Origin: Pseudomonadota bacterium
GTDB lineage: Bacteria > Pseudomonadota > Gammaproteobacteria > Burkholderiales > Thiobacillaceae
Direction: 5' to 3'
DNA: 32,126 nt
Assembly: GCA_030691265.1 (NCBI GenBank)
Contig: JAUYET010000024.1
Coordinates: forward strand, 1-32,126
Shown here: positions 32,048-32,126 of the stretch, in pieces
Numbering within the stretch: the first letter of the stretch is position 1
Layout of the letters: each line of letters starts with the position of its first letter
Made by a program: the position numbers and the translations under genes
Notes under the pieces: model-generated
Told to the model about the DNA's origin: nothing
The model's database searches: none
Seen by the model: only the letters and a program-made list of their open reading frames with translations

Positions 32048-32125
32048 TTTTCGGCCAGAGCGGCGTTGCAAATCCTCGCCATAGCTGAGCTATGGCTGTG
32101 GTTTGCGCCTTGCTCTGACCAAAAA
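32048..32125. repeat. Large imperfect palindrome at the right edge
   Basis: The centre CCATAGCT-G-AGCTATGG (32079-32095) is perfect. The outer parts TTTTCGGCCAGAGC and GCTCTGACCAAAA also pair with a few mismatches, with GCAAA/TTTGC in between. It belongs to a different repeat type from the others and may continue past the window edge. Confidence 0.7.
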
Positions 32126-32126
32126 T

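Overview
The window looks like a piece of a betaproteobacterial chromosome, most likely from the Nitrosomonadales or a close relative. This rests on high GC, dense coding on both strands, the gene pairs pmbA/yjgA (divergent) and nadE-glnB, two adjacent PEP-CTERM proteins, a DUF302 protein, a c-type-heme chemoreceptor, and many short palindromic repeats. It is an inference from gene content; no rRNA or tRNA gene is present to test it.

Layout. 1-4.2 kb (minus strand): an OmpA-like lipoprotein, then pmbA-dctQ-dctM, in which the two TRAP permease subunits are translationally coupled behind pmbA and no substrate-binding DctP is in view. 4.2-9.1 kb (plus): yjgA/darP, then a soluble histidine kinase and a REC-PAS-GGDEF-EAL response regulator, apparently a two-component c-di-GMP module. 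9.1-11.2 kb: a 180-bp MITE-like palindromic element, then an Atm1-type ABC exporter. 11.2-12.1 kb (minus): a PIN toxin/RHH antitoxin pair with a perfect palindrome over a candidate promoter. 12.3-13.7 kb: a SerB-like HAD phosphatase, divergent from a CbiM-like membrane protein. 13.7-15.0 kb (minus): a lipoprotein fusing MsrA, a CPFC thioredoxin-fold domain and a zinc-less MsrB. 15.4-17.6 kb (minus): an OmpR-type regulator and its sensor kinase. 17.8-19.4 kb (plus): a spondin-domain PEP-CTERM protein and a second PEP-CTERM protein.

19.4-21.5 kb is the most unusual part. A repeat-rich stretch, with an exact 88-bp direct repeat flanking a palindromic element, precedes an ECF sigma factor, a small zinc-finger (ZAS-type) anti-sigma factor and a secreted HvfA/bufferin-like RiPP precursor with six EGKCG motifs. 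The modifying enzymes (MNIO/DUF692 HvfB and its partner HvfC) are not in the window, so the precursor appears to be regulated here and matured by enzymes encoded elsewhere, if at all.

21.5-27.3 kb: a TVP38/VTT membrane protein, an unrecognised secreted protein on the minus strand, and the DEAH helicase HrpA, whose reading frame carries two in-frame copies of a palindromic repeat (peptide ESVRTAHPT twice). 27.4-29.0 kb: a chemoreceptor with a periplasmic CXXCH heme site. 29.1-31.9 kb: a probable nadE-glnB-DUF302 operon.

Several related palindromes (arms of about 30 bp starting GTAGG and ending CCTAC, with a 13-nt spacer in four of them) sit directly behind stop codons. They appear to form one family of non-autonomous elements, with no transposase in the window. 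Start codons were moved from the longest reading frame wherever a Shine-Dalgarno sequence, signal peptide or family length argued for it; those choices are inferences.
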